Positions 55,443-64,000 of a DNA stretch of 64,000 nucleotides are shown here, one piece after another. This DNA comes from Thauera aromatica_A (lineage in GTDB: Bacteria; Pseudomonadota; Gammaproteobacteria; Burkholderiales; Rhodocyclaceae). Under the pieces are notes generated by a model. That model saw nothing but the letters and a program-made list of their open reading frames with translations, ran no database searches and was not told where the DNA came from. Every line of letters starts with the position of its first letter. Position 1 is the first letter of the stretch. The stretch is taken from positions 124,001 through 188,000 of the forward strand of contig NZ_JALLIK010000107.1 in NCBI RefSeq assembly GCF_023093595.1, in the 5' to 3' direction. The position numbers and the translations under genes were made by a program.

Positions 55443-56765
55443 ATGACCGACCCCATCCTCTCCGACTTCCTCGCCCCCGGCGTCGACGCCGACGAAGTGC
55501 CCGAGCTGGCGGCGCTGGCGTCGGCGCGCCCGCTGCTCGACGCTTTCATCACGCTGTTCCGCGGCACCGAGGCCGAGGTGCTGATGCGCCTTCTGGTGCT
55601 GCGCGAAATCGGCCGCGAGGCGGATTCACCGCGCTGGCCACCCGAAGCGCTGCGCGCGCGCTTCACCTACCTCGATCCGGTCAAGTTCGAGACCGTGTTG
55701 AAGCGCCTGCGCGACAACGCCTTGCTGGCGATCGGCGAGGACGGCCACTACGCGCTCTCCGACATCGGACGCAACGCGGTGGCGGCAATCGCGATGCTGC
55801 TGCGTTTCGGCGCGGAAGAGGACGCCGAGCTCGGCTTTCTCACCGCTCAGCTCGCCGGCCTGCAGGCGGTGGGCGGCATCACCCCCGAAGCGCTCGGCCA
55901 TCTGCTGTCCAAGCTCAACGACCTCACCTGGCACTTCGAGGAAGCGATCGCCTCCGGCTCGGAGTTCCGCATCCTCGATGCCCGTCGCCGCTTGTCGGCC
56001 AACGGGCGCTGGCTGGCACGCGGCACCGACTTGCTCAACACGCTGCTCGCCGATCCCGAAGTCGATTTCGACATCGCCCGCATCGCCCAGCGCATCGGGC
56101 TCGCCCAGTCGCGGCTGGCACGGGTGGATGCCGCGTTCCAGCGCGCGCTCAACAAGATCGAAGCGCAGCGCGTCACCCTCGGCGCCTCCGGCGTCTCGTC
56201 CTCGGACGTCGCGGCCTGGCTGCGCAGCCTGGAGGCCGGCGCGATTTCCGGCCTGGCGGCGGCAGCCATTGCCGCGGTGCCCGAACTGCCGCTGCTCGCC
56301 GGCGGCCATGAACTGCTCGACCGCGCCGAGGCCCAGCTCGAAGGCGGCCCGCCCGCCACCGAAGCCGATACCCGCCTGCCGCCCCCTGGCGACGCCAGGG
56401 CAGAAGTCGCGCTGCAGAGCGAAGACCTGCGCCTGCTCGAACACTTCACCGACCGCCTCGCAGCGCTGCCCGAACCGCAGTCGCTGCACCGCGTCGTCGC
56501 CGGCGGCGGCTTCGCCCTGGCGAGCTACCGCCTGTCGCTGCTCGCCCTGCTCGCCGACGGTGCCCGGGGCGGCCCGGAAGACGGTCCGGAAGACGGCCCG
56601 GTCGGCACGTTCATGCGCCTGCCGGTGGATATCGAGTTCGGCGACACGCTGACCGCGGTCGGCGCGGACGAAATCGCCGCCATCACGCAGGGCGAAGCAC
56701 GCCCACGCACGCCTGCGCCGGCCTCCGCGCCCCCCGTGGCCAGCGCACCGGCCGCCCGGGCCTGA
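55443..56765 (+). CDS. mksF: MksF/MukF-like kleisin subunit of a bacterial condensin
   Basis: 440-aa protein predicted to be the kleisin of an MksBEF condensin, bridging the two SMC heads. Residues about 25-120 form a winged-helix domain (LMRLLVLREIG, LRARFTYLDPVKFETVLKRL, HYALSDIGRNAVAAI). The middle is helical (TWHFEEAIASGSEF, DFDIARIAQRIGL). The C-terminal part has a second small domain (VDIEFGDTLTAVGADEI) followed by a Pro/Ala tail. The assignment rests on gene order (F, E, then the SMC-like gene) and fold rather than on a strong motif. It begins 101 bp after prfB and has no strong ribosome binding site. Confidence 0.65.
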   Translation: MTDPILSDFLAPGVDADEVPELAALASARPLLDAFITLFRGTEAEVLMRLLVLREIGREADSPRWPPEALRARFTYLDPVKFETVLKRLRDNALLAIGEDGHYALSDIGRNAVAAIAMLLRFGAEEDAELGFLTAQLAGLQAVGGITPEALGHLLSKLNDLTWHFEEAIASGSEFRILDARRRLSANGRWLARGTDLLNTLLADPEVDFDIARIAQRIGLAQSRLARVDAAFQRALNKIEAQRVTLGASGVSSSDVAAWLRSLEAGAISGLAAAAIAAVPELPLLAGGHELLDRAEAQLEGGPPATEADTRLPPPGDARAEVALQSEDLRLLEHFTDRLAALPEPQSLHRVVAGGGFALASYRLSLLALLADGARGGPEDGPEDGPVGTFMRLPVDIEFGDTLTAVGADEIAAITQGEARPRTPAPASAPPVASAPAARA

Positions 56766-56792
56766 GCCCGCCCTTTCCGGATCACGCCCCCC

Positions 56793-57503
56793 ATGGAATA
56801 CGAACTCAAAACCCTCACCGCCCGCCTGCTCGCCCAGCGCTGGCTGCCACGCGGCGACCGCCTGGTGCGGCGCGCGCTGGTGGACGAGACCTTCCGCCAC
56901 GAACTCGACCGGAGGCTGGCCGACGTCGGCCTGCGCCTGCTCGACAACCCCTACGCCGCCCACGTCGGCGTCGCCCTGCAGCCCGAACTGGCCGAGCCCG
57001 TGTTCGGCGCCGGGCGCGAGTACGCCGCCAGCAACCTGGGCCTGACCCGCGACGAGATCGCCCTGCTGGTGATCCTCTGGGCGCTGATCGTGCTGCCCAA
57101 GCGCGAGCGCCAGGTCACCCGCCGCGAGCTGGTCGACGACGGCCAGAGCGACCTCTTCGGCAGCGACAAGCCGGTGGCGCACGGCGAGTCGGTCTCGGGC
57201 ACGCTCACCGAGGCCTCGCTGATCGCCGACTTCGGCCCCCGCCTGGGCGGGCGCACCAAGATGCGCAATTTCATGCTCGGCAAGCTCGCCCGCCTCGGCT
57301 TCATCGAACGCCGCAACGGCCTGATCAGCGAAGGCCCGCTGCTCGACCTCGCGCTCGACTACCGGGTGATGGCCGACCGCATCATCCACGGCACCCTGGG
57401 CGAGATCCTCGACGCCGCCGGCCATCCGCTGCCCGAGCACAATGCCTTCGAACTCGCCGAGGCCTTGCCCGACGAGGCCGAAGCGATGGACGAGGAGCGC
57501 TGA
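56793..57503 (+). CDS. mksE: MksE/JetB-like winged-helix (KITE) subunit
   Basis: 236-aa protein predicted as the second non-SMC subunit. It has a winged-helix feel: LTRDEIALLVILWALIVLPKRERQVTRREL, then KMRNFMLGKLARLGFIERRNG, which is helix-turn-helix plus wing, and an acidic C-terminus. This arrangement recalls MksE and the JetB protein of Wadjet systems. It lies 27 bp after mksF and 4 bp before trmA, so the genes form one operon. Confidence 0.65.
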   Translation: MEYELKTLTARLLAQRWLPRGDRLVRRALVDETFRHELDRRLADVGLRLLDNPYAAHVGVALQPELAEPVFGAGREYAASNLGLTRDEIALLVILWALIVLPKRERQVTRRELVDDGQSDLFGSDKPVAHGESVSGTLTEASLIADFGPRLGGRTKMRNFMLGKLARLGFIERRNGLISEGPLLDLALDYRVMADRIIHGTLGEILDAAGHPLPEHNAFELAEALPDEAEAMDEER

Positions 57504-57507
57504 AGCC

Positions 57508-58596
57508 ATGCCCCTGCCCGTCATCGACCCCGCCCGCTACGACGAACAGCTCGCCGCCAAGCTCGCACGCTACCGTGCCGATTTCGCCGGACTCGGCCTG
57601 CCCGAACCGGCGGTCTTCCGCTCCGCACCGCTGCACTACCGCCTGCGCGCCGAGTTCCGCCTGTGGCATCACGACGGCCGCATCGACTACGCAATGTTCG
57701 ACAGCGCCGAGCCGAAGCAGCCCATCCTGCTCGACACCTTCGCCGCCGTCGCCGAGCCGATCGCCAAGCTCATGCCGCGGCTGCGCGACGCGCTCCAGGC
57801 CAGCGAGCCGCTGCGGCGCAGGATCTTTCAGGTCGAGTTCCTCGCCACCCTGAGCGGCGAATGCCTGGTGAGCCTGGTCTACCACCGCCCGCTCGACGAG
57901 GCCTGGGAGGCCGCCGCGCGCACGCTCGCCGCCGCGCTCGACATCCAGCTCATCGGCCGCAGCCGCAAGCAGAAGATCGTGCTCGAGCGCGACTGGGTGC
58001 AGGAGGTGCTCGAGGTCGACGGCCTTCGCCTGCGCTACCAGCAGGTCGAGGGCAGCTTCACCCAGCCCAACGGCGGCGTGAACCAGCATATGCTGGCCTG
58101 GGCGCGCGCGCAGGCGAAGGGCCTGGGAGGGGATCTGCTCGAGCTCTACTGCGGCAACGGCAACTTCACCGTGGCGCTGGCACCGCGGTTCGGCCGCGTG
58201 CTCGCGACCGAAATGAGCAAGACCTCGGTGCGCGCCGCCCACACCAACCTCGCCGACAACAATGTGGCCAACGTGACCCTGGTGCGGATGGCGAGCGAGG
58301 AGATCAGCGACGCCCTCGCCGGCGGGCGCGAATACCGCCGCATGCAGGGGGTGGATCCGGCCGGCTACCGCTTTTCCACGCTGTTCGTCGACCCGCCGCG
58401 CGCCGGGCTGGACGAAGGCACGATCGCGCTGGCGAAAGGCTTCGACAACCTTCTCTACATCTCCTGCAACCCGGACACGCTGCACGCCAACGTCGCCGCC
58501 CTCGCCGCCACCCACCGCATCGCCGCGGCGGCGGCGTTCGACCAGTTCCCCTACACCCACCACCTCGAGTGCGGGCTGCTGCTGCAGCGGCGCTGA
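57508..58596 (+). CDS. trmA: tRNA (uracil-5-)-methyltransferase
   Basis: 362-aa enzyme making m5U54 (ribothymidine) in the T-loop of tRNA and U341 in tmRNA. FTQPNGGVNQHML, the SAM motif LLELYCGNGNFTVALA, FVDPPRAGLD and the catalytic cysteine in LLYISCNPDTL are all typical of TrmA rather than RlmD (no Fe-S cysteines at the N-terminus). The length fits. GGAG precedes the ATG. It is packed between mksE (4 bp) and the SMC-like gene (21 bp), so it is carried within the condensin operon. Confidence 0.95.
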   Translation: MPLPVIDPARYDEQLAAKLARYRADFAGLGLPEPAVFRSAPLHYRLRAEFRLWHHDGRIDYAMFDSAEPKQPILLDTFAAVAEPIAKLMPRLRDALQASEPLRRRIFQVEFLATLSGECLVSLVYHRPLDEAWEAAARTLAAALDIQLIGRSRKQKIVLERDWVQEVLEVDGLRLRYQQVEGSFTQPNGGVNQHMLAWARAQAKGLGGDLLELYCGNGNFTVALAPRFGRVLATEMSKTSVRAAHTNLADNNVANVTLVRMASEEISDALAGGREYRRMQGVDPAGYRFSTLFVDPPRAGLDEGTIALAKGFDNLLYISCNPDTLHANVAALAATHRIAAAAAFDQFPYTHHLECGLLLQRR

Positions 58597-58617
58597 ACAC
58601 GACGCAACCGGCCATCC

Positions 58618-61410
58618 ATGTTCCACATCAAGACCCTCGAACTCGTCCATTGGGATTTCTGGCGCCGCTTCTCGCTGCCGCTGGACGCGCAGATCATCAC
58701 CATCGTCGGCCCCAACGGCTCGGGCAAGACCACCCTGCTCGACGCCCTGCGCACCCTCTTCGCGCTGCGCTGCTCGGGCAAGCGCGACTACCGCCGCTAC
58801 GTGCGCCGCGCCGAGCGCAGCTTCGCCTGGATCCGCGCGGTCGTCGCCAACCAGCCCGGCCACAGCGGCAGGCGCCCCTTCTTCCCCTGTCTCGCCGACG
58901 AGGTCACGCTCGCCTGCCGCATCCGCAAGGCCGGCGGCGACTGGATCCGCGACTACACCATCGTCGACGGCGATCAGCCGATCGAGACCCTCGAAACCAG
59001 CACCGACTGGATCGGCCTGCGCGACTACCAGCACCGCCTCGCCTGGGGCGGGTTGACGCCGGCGATCACCAAGGTGCTGGCGCTGGAACAGGGCGACACC
59101 GACAAGCTGTGCGAATACTCGCCGAAGGCCCTGCTCGAGCTGGTCTTCGACGTCTTCGGCGACAAGGAAGTGCTGGACAACTACCAGGCCGCACGCGAGG
59201 AGCAGAAATCGGCCGAGCGCGAACTCGGCGAGATCGGCATCGACCTCGAACGCCTGAAGACCCAGGCCGAAGAAAAGAAGGCCGAGGCCAACCGCTTCCT
59301 CGAATGGAAGCGGCTCGCCGACGAAGCCCGGGCGCTCGACACCGGGATCGTGCCGCACCTGGAACTCGCCGAACTCGAGCACGAGATCGCCACCGAGCGC
59401 GAAGCCCTGCACCGCGCCGGCCACGAGCGCGGTGCAAAACTCGCCGAGCAGCGCGAAGCGCGCCAGCGCCTGGACGCGGTGCGCGCCGAGCAGGACGCCG
59501 CCCAGGCCGAGCGCAAACGGCTGAAGGCGTCCGACGGCAGCACCGAACAACGCTACCTCGCCGCCCACGACCGCCTGCGCGACCTCGACAAGCTGCTCGA
59601 AGAGCGCGACGCGCTGCGCGCCCAACTCGCGAGCGAGCACGGTGCCGACGCCCTCACACTGGAAAAGGAGCACGAACAAGCCGACGCCGCGCTTGCCGCG
59701 CTGCGCCGCAAGGAGCGCGAACTGGTCGCCGCCTTCGAGGACAAGACCGCCGCCTTGCGCGCCGAACGCAACCGCGCCGGCCCGCCGGGCGACGCCGAAG
59801 TCGCGCGCTTCCGCGTCCGCCTGAGCGCCGACGGGATCGCCCACCACAGCCTCGCCGAGGTGGTCGAAGTCACCGACCCCGCCTGGCAGGGCGCACTCGA
59901 AGCCATCCTGCGCCCCTACCGCCACCTGATCCTGCTCGAGCGCGAATCCGACCGCCATGCCGCCTGGGCGCTCGGCGAGCACGCGCGCTTCCGTCATTTC
60001 ATCGTTACCGAGCGCGAAACCGCCCCGCCGCCGCGGCCGCTGAGCCTGGCCGAGGTGGTCGAATTCAGCGCCCCGGTGCCGCGCTGGCTCACCGACCTGC
60101 TCAACCGCATCCGCCGCGTCGACGACGCCGACGCCGCCCGCACGCTGCCGCGCGAGCAGGAATGGATCACCCGCGACGGCTACCACCGCGAGCGCCGCGG
60201 CGCCCGCCACCTCGGCCGGCCGCAGGAATTCCACTTCGGCGAACTCGCCCGCCAGTCGCGCATCGCCGCGCTGCAAGACGAGATCACCGCGCTCGACAAG
60301 CAGCTCCAGGCCCTGCGCCCCCGGCTCGACACCGCCGCCGCCGGACTCACCACGATCCGCCAGCGCCTGCTCGGTCTGCAGTCGGCCCAACTGCTCGCTG
60401 CCAAAGCCGAGCGCTACGCCAGCGCCGAGGCCGAGCTGCCCGCCGCACGCAAGGCCCTGACCGAGGCGATCGGCGCGCGCAGCGAAACCCGCGGCGAACT
60501 CGACCGCCTCACCGAAAAGATCAACGGCATCCAGATCGAGCTCGACCGTCGCACCCGCGAGCTGAAGGCCATCGAGCTGCGCCTGGCCGAGCTCGCGCGC
60601 GAGCACGGCCCACGCCGCCACGCCCAGGCCGAGCGCATCGTCCGGCTGCGCCGCCGCCGGCACGCCATCCCGGCGCACGGGCTGGACACGGCCGAACTCG
60701 CGCTCCTCGTCGACCGCTACGGCGACGCCCGCGGCGCCCGCCTGCAGCTCGAGCGCCTGCGCCGCCATCTCGACGAAGGCGACTGGATCACCGATCCCGC
60801 AGTGCTGGTCGTGCGCGATCGCCTCGCCGCCGACGTCGTCGTGCGCGAGCGCGACTACCTGAACCGCCAGGGCTACTGCGCCACCGCACGGCTGCACAGC
60901 GACAACGCCCGCGCCGCCTACATCGCCAAGCTGCGCGCCACCGTGCGCCAGTACGCGAAAAACCTGAAAGCGCTCGGCGAACTGGCCAACGTCGGCGTCG
61001 ACTGCCCCACGCCGCATCTGGAAAACGACGACCTCTCGCTCGCCCAGGCCGGGCTCGAAGTGCGCTTCGACTTCGACCGCAAGGGCGCGGTCGGCCTCAA
61101 CGACGGCGAGGCCTCGGGCGGCCAGCAGGTGATGAAGTCGCTGATCCTCCTGATCGGCCTCTTGATGGACGAGGCCCGCCCCGGCGGCTTCGTCTTCATC
61201 GACGAGCCCTTCGCCCATCTGGACGTCGCCAACATCGACCGCGTCGGCACCTTCCTCCGCGCCACCCGCGCGCAGTACCTGATCACCACCCCGGTCACCC
61301 ATAACGCCAACGTCTTCGCCCCCGCCCAGCTCACCCTGGTCACGCGCAAGAAGGCGCCCGGAGACGACTGGGCGCCGACCATCGGCGTGTTGCAGCGGGC
61401 GCTGGATTGA
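58618..61410 (+). CDS. mksB: MksB-like SMC ATPase of a bacterial condensin
   Basis: 930-aa SMC-like protein. N-terminal head: Walker A GPNGSGKTTLLDA at 31-43, followed by a Q-loop region (ALEQGDTDK). A first coiled coil spans about 190-385. A hinge-like globular domain spans about 390-545 (IAHHSLAEVVEVTDPAWQGALEAI, LSLAEVVEFSAPVP). A second coiled coil follows to about 690. The C-terminal head has the signature ASGGQQVMKS (about 832) and Walker B GGFVFIDEPFAHLD (about 856), with both acidic residues. The arms are shorter than in MukB, as in MksB. It should entrap DNA with MksF and MksE. No JetD/MksG-like nuclease gene follows. Confidence 0.75.
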   Translation: MFHIKTLELVHWDFWRRFSLPLDAQIITIVGPNGSGKTTLLDALRTLFALRCSGKRDYRRYVRRAERSFAWIRAVVANQPGHSGRRPFFPCLADEVTLACRIRKAGGDWIRDYTIVDGDQPIETLETSTDWIGLRDYQHRLAWGGLTPAITKVLALEQGDTDKLCEYSPKALLELVFDVFGDKEVLDNYQAAREEQKSAERELGEIGIDLERLKTQAEEKKAEANRFLEWKRLADEARALDTGIVPHLELAELEHEIATEREALHRAGHERGAKLAEQREARQRLDAVRAEQDAAQAERKRLKASDGSTEQRYLAAHDRLRDLDKLLEERDALRAQLASEHGADALTLEKEHEQADAALAALRRKERELVAAFEDKTAALRAERNRAGPPGDAEVARFRVRLSADGIAHHSLAEVVEVTDPAWQGALEAILRPYRHLILLERESDRHAAWALGEHARFRHFIVTERETAPPPRPLSLAEVVEFSAPVPRWLTDLLNRIRRVDDADAARTLPREQEWITRDGYHRERRGARHLGRPQEFHFGELARQSRIAALQDEITALDKQLQALRPRLDTAAAGLTTIRQRLLGLQSAQLLAAKAERYASAEAELPAARKALTEAIGARSETRGELDRLTEKINGIQIELDRRTRELKAIELRLAELAREHGPRRHAQAERIVRLRRRRHAIPAHGLDTAELALLVDRYGDARGARLQLERLRRHLDEGDWITDPAVLVVRDRLAADVVVRERDYLNRQGYCATARLHSDNARAAYIAKLRATVRQYAKNLKALGELANVGVDCPTPHLENDDLSLAQAGLEVRFDFDRKGAVGLNDGEASGGQQVMKSLILLIGLLMDEARPGGFVFIDEPFAHLDVANIDRVGTFLRATRAQYLITTPVTHNANVFAPAQLTLVTRKKAPGDDWAPTIGVLQRALD

Positions 61411-61428
61411 ACCCGGACGCACCCGGAA

Positions 61429-61457
61429 TTGCCCCACCCTCGCGGCCCTGCCACAAT
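61429..61457 (+). promoter_or_regulatory. Candidate promoter of lysS
   Basis: TTGCCC (61429-61434), a 17-bp spacer and CACAAT (61452-61457) lie in the 107-bp gap between mksB and lysS. This would let lysS be expressed independently of the condensin genes. Confidence 0.45.
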
Positions 61458-61517
61458 TACGTCTTTCGCGCGCGCTCCGGCACGCGCACGCATTTTCCAC
61501 AAATCGAAGCAGACGCC

Positions 61518-63017
61518 ATGTCCGAACAGACCAACACCCCGCCCGTGGACGAAAACCACCTGATCGCCGAGCGCCGCGAGAAACTCGCCGCCTGGCGCGC
61601 CCGCGGCCGCGCCTTCCCCAACGACTTCTCGCGCGAGAACACCGCCGGCAAGCTCGACGAGCTGTATGGCGAGAAGGAGGCCGAAGCGCTGGAAGCGACC
61701 CCGGTCGAGGTCAGGGTTGCCGGGCGCATCATGCTCAAGCGGGTGATGGGCAAGGCGAGTTTCGTCACCATCCAGGACCTCTCCGGGCGCATCCAGCTCT
61801 ACGTCCAGCGCGACGCCGTGGGCGAGGACGTGTATGCCGAGTTCAAGCACTGGGACATCGGCGACATCGTCGGCTGCGTCGGCACCGTGTTCAAGACCAA
61901 GACCGGCGAGCTCTCGGTCAAGGCCGCCGAGATCCGCCTGCTGACCAAGAGCCTGCGTCCGCTGCCGGACAAATTCCACGGCCTCACCGACGTCGAGCAG
62001 AAGTACCGCCAGCGCTACGTCGACATGATCATGAACGAGCAGACGCGCTTCACTTTCGTCGCGCGCAGCCGCATGGTCCAGTCGATCCGCAACTACATGA
62101 CCGGCCACGGCTTCCTCGAAGTCGAGACGCCGATGATGCACCCCATCCCCGGTGGCGCCGCGGCGAAGCCCTTCACTACCCACCACAACGCGCTCGACAT
62201 GGAGCTGTTCCTGCGCATCGCGCCCGAGCTGTATCTGAAGCGTCTGGTAGTGGGCGGCTTCGAGAAGGTGTTCGAGGTCAACCGCAACTTCCGCAACGAA
62301 GGCCTCAGCCCGCGCCACAACCCCGAATTCACCATGATGGAGTTCTACGAAGCGTACGCGAACTACCGCACGCTGATGGACTTCACCGAAGGCCTGATCC
62401 GCCAGGCCGCACGCGAGGCGCTCGGCACCGAGTCCTTCGTCTACCAGGGCCGCGAGCTCGACCTCTCCAAGCCCTTCCACCGCCTGACCATCGTCCAGGC
62501 GATCCGCAAGTACCACCCGGGCTTCACCGCGGAGCAGCTCGCCGATGCCGCGTGGCTGAAGGAAAAGATCGTCGCCTTCGGCGAGAAGGTGAAGCCGGGC
62601 GGGCTGGGCAGCCTGCAGCTGCAGCTCTTCGAGGCCTGCGCCGAAGCCGAGCTGTGGGAGCCGACCTTCATCATCGACTACCCGATCGAGGTCTCGCCGC
62701 TGGCGCGCGCCTCCGACACCGACCCCGAGATCACCGAGCGCTTCGAGCTCTTCATCGTCGGCCGCGAGATCGCCAACGGCTTCTCCGAACTCAACGACCC
62801 CGAAGACCAGGCCGCGCGCTTCCGCGCCCAGGTCGAGGCCAAGGAGGCCGGCGACGAGGAAGCGATGTACTTCGACGCCGACTACATCCGCGCGCTCGAA
62901 TACGGCCTGCCCCCGACCGGCGGCTGCGGCATCGGCATCGACCGCCTGGTGATGCTGCTCACCGACTCGCCCTCGATCCGCGACGTGATCCTCTTCCCGC
63001 AGATGCGGGCGGAGTAA
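61518..63017 (+). CDS. lysS: Lysyl-tRNA synthetase, class II
   Basis: 499-aa synthetase charging tRNA-Lys. The N-terminal OB-fold anticodon domain has AGRIMLKRVMGKASFVTIQDLSGRIQLY. The class II motifs follow: motif 1 HGFLEVETPMMHP, motif 2 FRNEGLSPRHNPEFTMMEFYEAY and motif 3 GCGIGIDRLVMLLTD. The length is standard. The ATG at 61518 gives the usual start; the open frame upstream is non-coding. In many proteobacteria lysS is next to prfB. Confidence 0.97.
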   Translation: MSEQTNTPPVDENHLIAERREKLAAWRARGRAFPNDFSRENTAGKLDELYGEKEAEALEATPVEVRVAGRIMLKRVMGKASFVTIQDLSGRIQLYVQRDAVGEDVYAEFKHWDIGDIVGCVGTVFKTKTGELSVKAAEIRLLTKSLRPLPDKFHGLTDVEQKYRQRYVDMIMNEQTRFTFVARSRMVQSIRNYMTGHGFLEVETPMMHPIPGGAAAKPFTTHHNALDMELFLRIAPELYLKRLVVGGFEKVFEVNRNFRNEGLSPRHNPEFTMMEFYEAYANYRTLMDFTEGLIRQAAREALGTESFVYQGRELDLSKPFHRLTIVQAIRKYHPGFTAEQLADAAWLKEKIVAFGEKVKPGGLGSLQLQLFEACAEAELWEPTFIIDYPIEVSPLARASDTDPEITERFELFIVGREIANGFSELNDPEDQAARFRAQVEAKEAGDEEAMYFDADYIRALEYGLPPTGGCGIGIDRLVMLLTDSPSIRDVILFPQMRAE

Positions 63018-63025
63018 TCCCCACC

Positions 63026-63946
63026 ATGGCCGGCGGCAGCCTGTTCCTGCTTCTGGACGACATCGCCAGCGTGCTCGACGACGTCGCCACGATGACCAAG
63101 GTCGCTACCAAGAAGACCGCCGGCGTGCTGGGCGACGACCTCGCACTCAACGCCCAGCAGGTCACCGGCGTGCAGGCCGAGCGCGAACTACCGGTGGTAT
63201 GGGCGGTGGCGAAAGGCTCGCTGCTCAACAAGGCGATCCTGGTGCCGGCGGCGCTGGCGATCAGCGCCTTCGTCCCCTGGCTGATCGCCCCGCTGCTGAT
63301 GCTGGGCGGCGCCTTCCTGTGCTTCGAAGGTTTCGAGAAGCTGGTGCACAAGTTCCTGCACGGCAAGGAAGACGCCGAACACCACCGCGAGGTCGTGAAG
63401 GCGCTGATCGATCCGGACGCCGATCTGGCCGCACTGGAGAAGGACAAGATCAAGGGCGCGGTGCGGACCGACTTCGTCCTGTCGGCGGAAATCATCGTCA
63501 TCGCGCTCGGTGTCGTCGGCGGCCTGGCCTTCGGCACCCAGGTCGCGGTGCTGATCAGCATCGCGGTGATGATGACGATCGGGGTGTATGGCCTCGTCGC
63601 CGGCATCGTCAAGCTCGACGACGCCGGGCTGTTCCTCAGTCGCCGGGCCAACGCCGTTGCGCGCGGCATCGGTGCGGCGATCCTGTGGCTGGCGCCGTGG
63701 CTGATGCGCACGCTCTCGGTGCTGGGCACGGTGGCGATGTTCCTCGTCGGCGGCGGCATCCTGACGCACGGCCTGCCGCCGGTGCATCACCTGATCGAAA
63801 CCCTGACTGCCGACCTCGACGGTCTGAGCGGCGCCCTGCTGCCGAGCCTGCTCGACGGCATGTTCGGCGTGATCGCCGGCGCGCTGGTGCTGGTGGCCGT
63901 CAGCCTCGGCAGGCATCTGCTGCCCGCGCGGACAGCCGCTCACTGA
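63026..63946 (+). CDS. DUF808 (YedI-like) inner-membrane protein
   Basis: 306-aa membrane protein. It starts MAGGSLFLLLDDIASVLDDVA, and the segment ATKKTAGVLGDDLALNAQQV is the DUF808 signature. Five or more hydrophobic helices follow, with a conserved FEGFEKLVHKF between them. The function is unknown. The ATG lies 8 bp after the lysS stop, so it is probably co-transcribed with it. The last 54 bp of the window hold nothing I can name. Confidence 0.88.
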   Translation: MAGGSLFLLLDDIASVLDDVATMTKVATKKTAGVLGDDLALNAQQVTGVQAERELPVVWAVAKGSLLNKAILVPAALAISAFVPWLIAPLLMLGGAFLCFEGFEKLVHKFLHGKEDAEHHREVVKALIDPDADLAALEKDKIKGAVRTDFVLSAEIIVIALGVVGGLAFGTQVAVLISIAVMMTIGVYGLVAGIVKLDDAGLFLSRRANAVARGIGAAILWLAPWLMRTLSVLGTVAMFLVGGGILTHGLPPVHHLIETLTADLDGLSGALLPSLLDGMFGVIAGALVLVAVSLGRHLLPARTAAH

Positions 63947-64000
63947 ACGGCGGCACCCGGACCTTCTCCTCCCGGCCGCGGCATGGCAGCGCAACCCCTC

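Noticed and set aside
55443..61410. Complete Wadjet (JetABCD) defence system
   Set aside because: No JetD-like Toprim nuclease is present and trmA interrupts the set; an MksBEF-type condensin fits better.
57382..61500. Open frame of over 1300 codons on the minus strand opposite trmA and mksB
   Set aside because: It is antisense to two well-supported genes, its composition is Gly/Ala/Glu/Val repeats without motifs, and such frames are common in 70% GC DNA.

Overview
The window is about 70% GC and reads as chromosomal DNA of a betaproteobacterium, most likely a Rhodocyclales member of the Thauera/Azoarcus type. The pointers are a benzoyl-CoA box-pathway gene (boxC), a LolC/LolD pair, orn, rsgA, the rpfE-like/recJ pair and prfB/lysS. 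The genus is inferred, not proven. I see no tRNA or rRNA gene, no insertion sequence and no CRISPR array.

Region by region. 0-23.9 kb is mostly housekeeping: Ap4A phosphorylase-like enzyme, two YkgJ cysteine-cluster proteins, a SEC-C protein, a TrmB-like methyltransferase, dusC, rpmE, a membrane glycosyltransferase, orn, an M48 protease, rsgA, an alpha/beta hydrolase, comEC, lolC-lolD, a periplasmic sulfurtransferase with a YeeE/YedE (thiosulfate-type) transporter and a small membrane protein, a YgiQ-type radical SAM protein, an RpfE-like protein and recJ. 23.9-28.5 kb holds a heptanucleotide tandem repeat, ompW behind two perfect FNR boxes, and a three-gene 2-oxoacid dehydrogenase operon (E1-alpha, E1-beta, E2; no E3). 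28.6-35.0 kb is a signalling block: a CRP/FNR-PAS fusion, a CheB-CheR-PAS fusion and a PAS-GGDEF-EAL protein.

35.1-52.3 kb is an envelope and stress block. It has an Lmo0937-like mini-protein, glycine-zipper and other small lipoproteins, CsbD, PRC-barrel, DUF2254, a cardiolipin synthase, a VIT1/CCC1 transporter, a 2983-residue cyclic beta-glucan synthase (NdvB type) apparently transcribed with a BON lipoprotein, and nhaA behind a structured leader. 52.3-64 kb holds a lone boxC, prfB with its programmed +1 frameshift, an MksF-MksE-(trmA)-MksB condensin block sitting between prfB and lysS, lysS and a DUF808 membrane protein.

The most interesting items are the nhaA leader RNA with an out-of-frame leader ORF ending on the nhaA start, the MukBEF-like condensin operon split by trmA and lodged between prfB and lysS without a JetD nuclease, the 7-bp repeat next to the double FNR site of ompW, the isolated boxC, and the uncharacterised small membrane protein of the sulfur operon. 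All functions are read from sequence motifs and recalled family knowledge; no database search was run.
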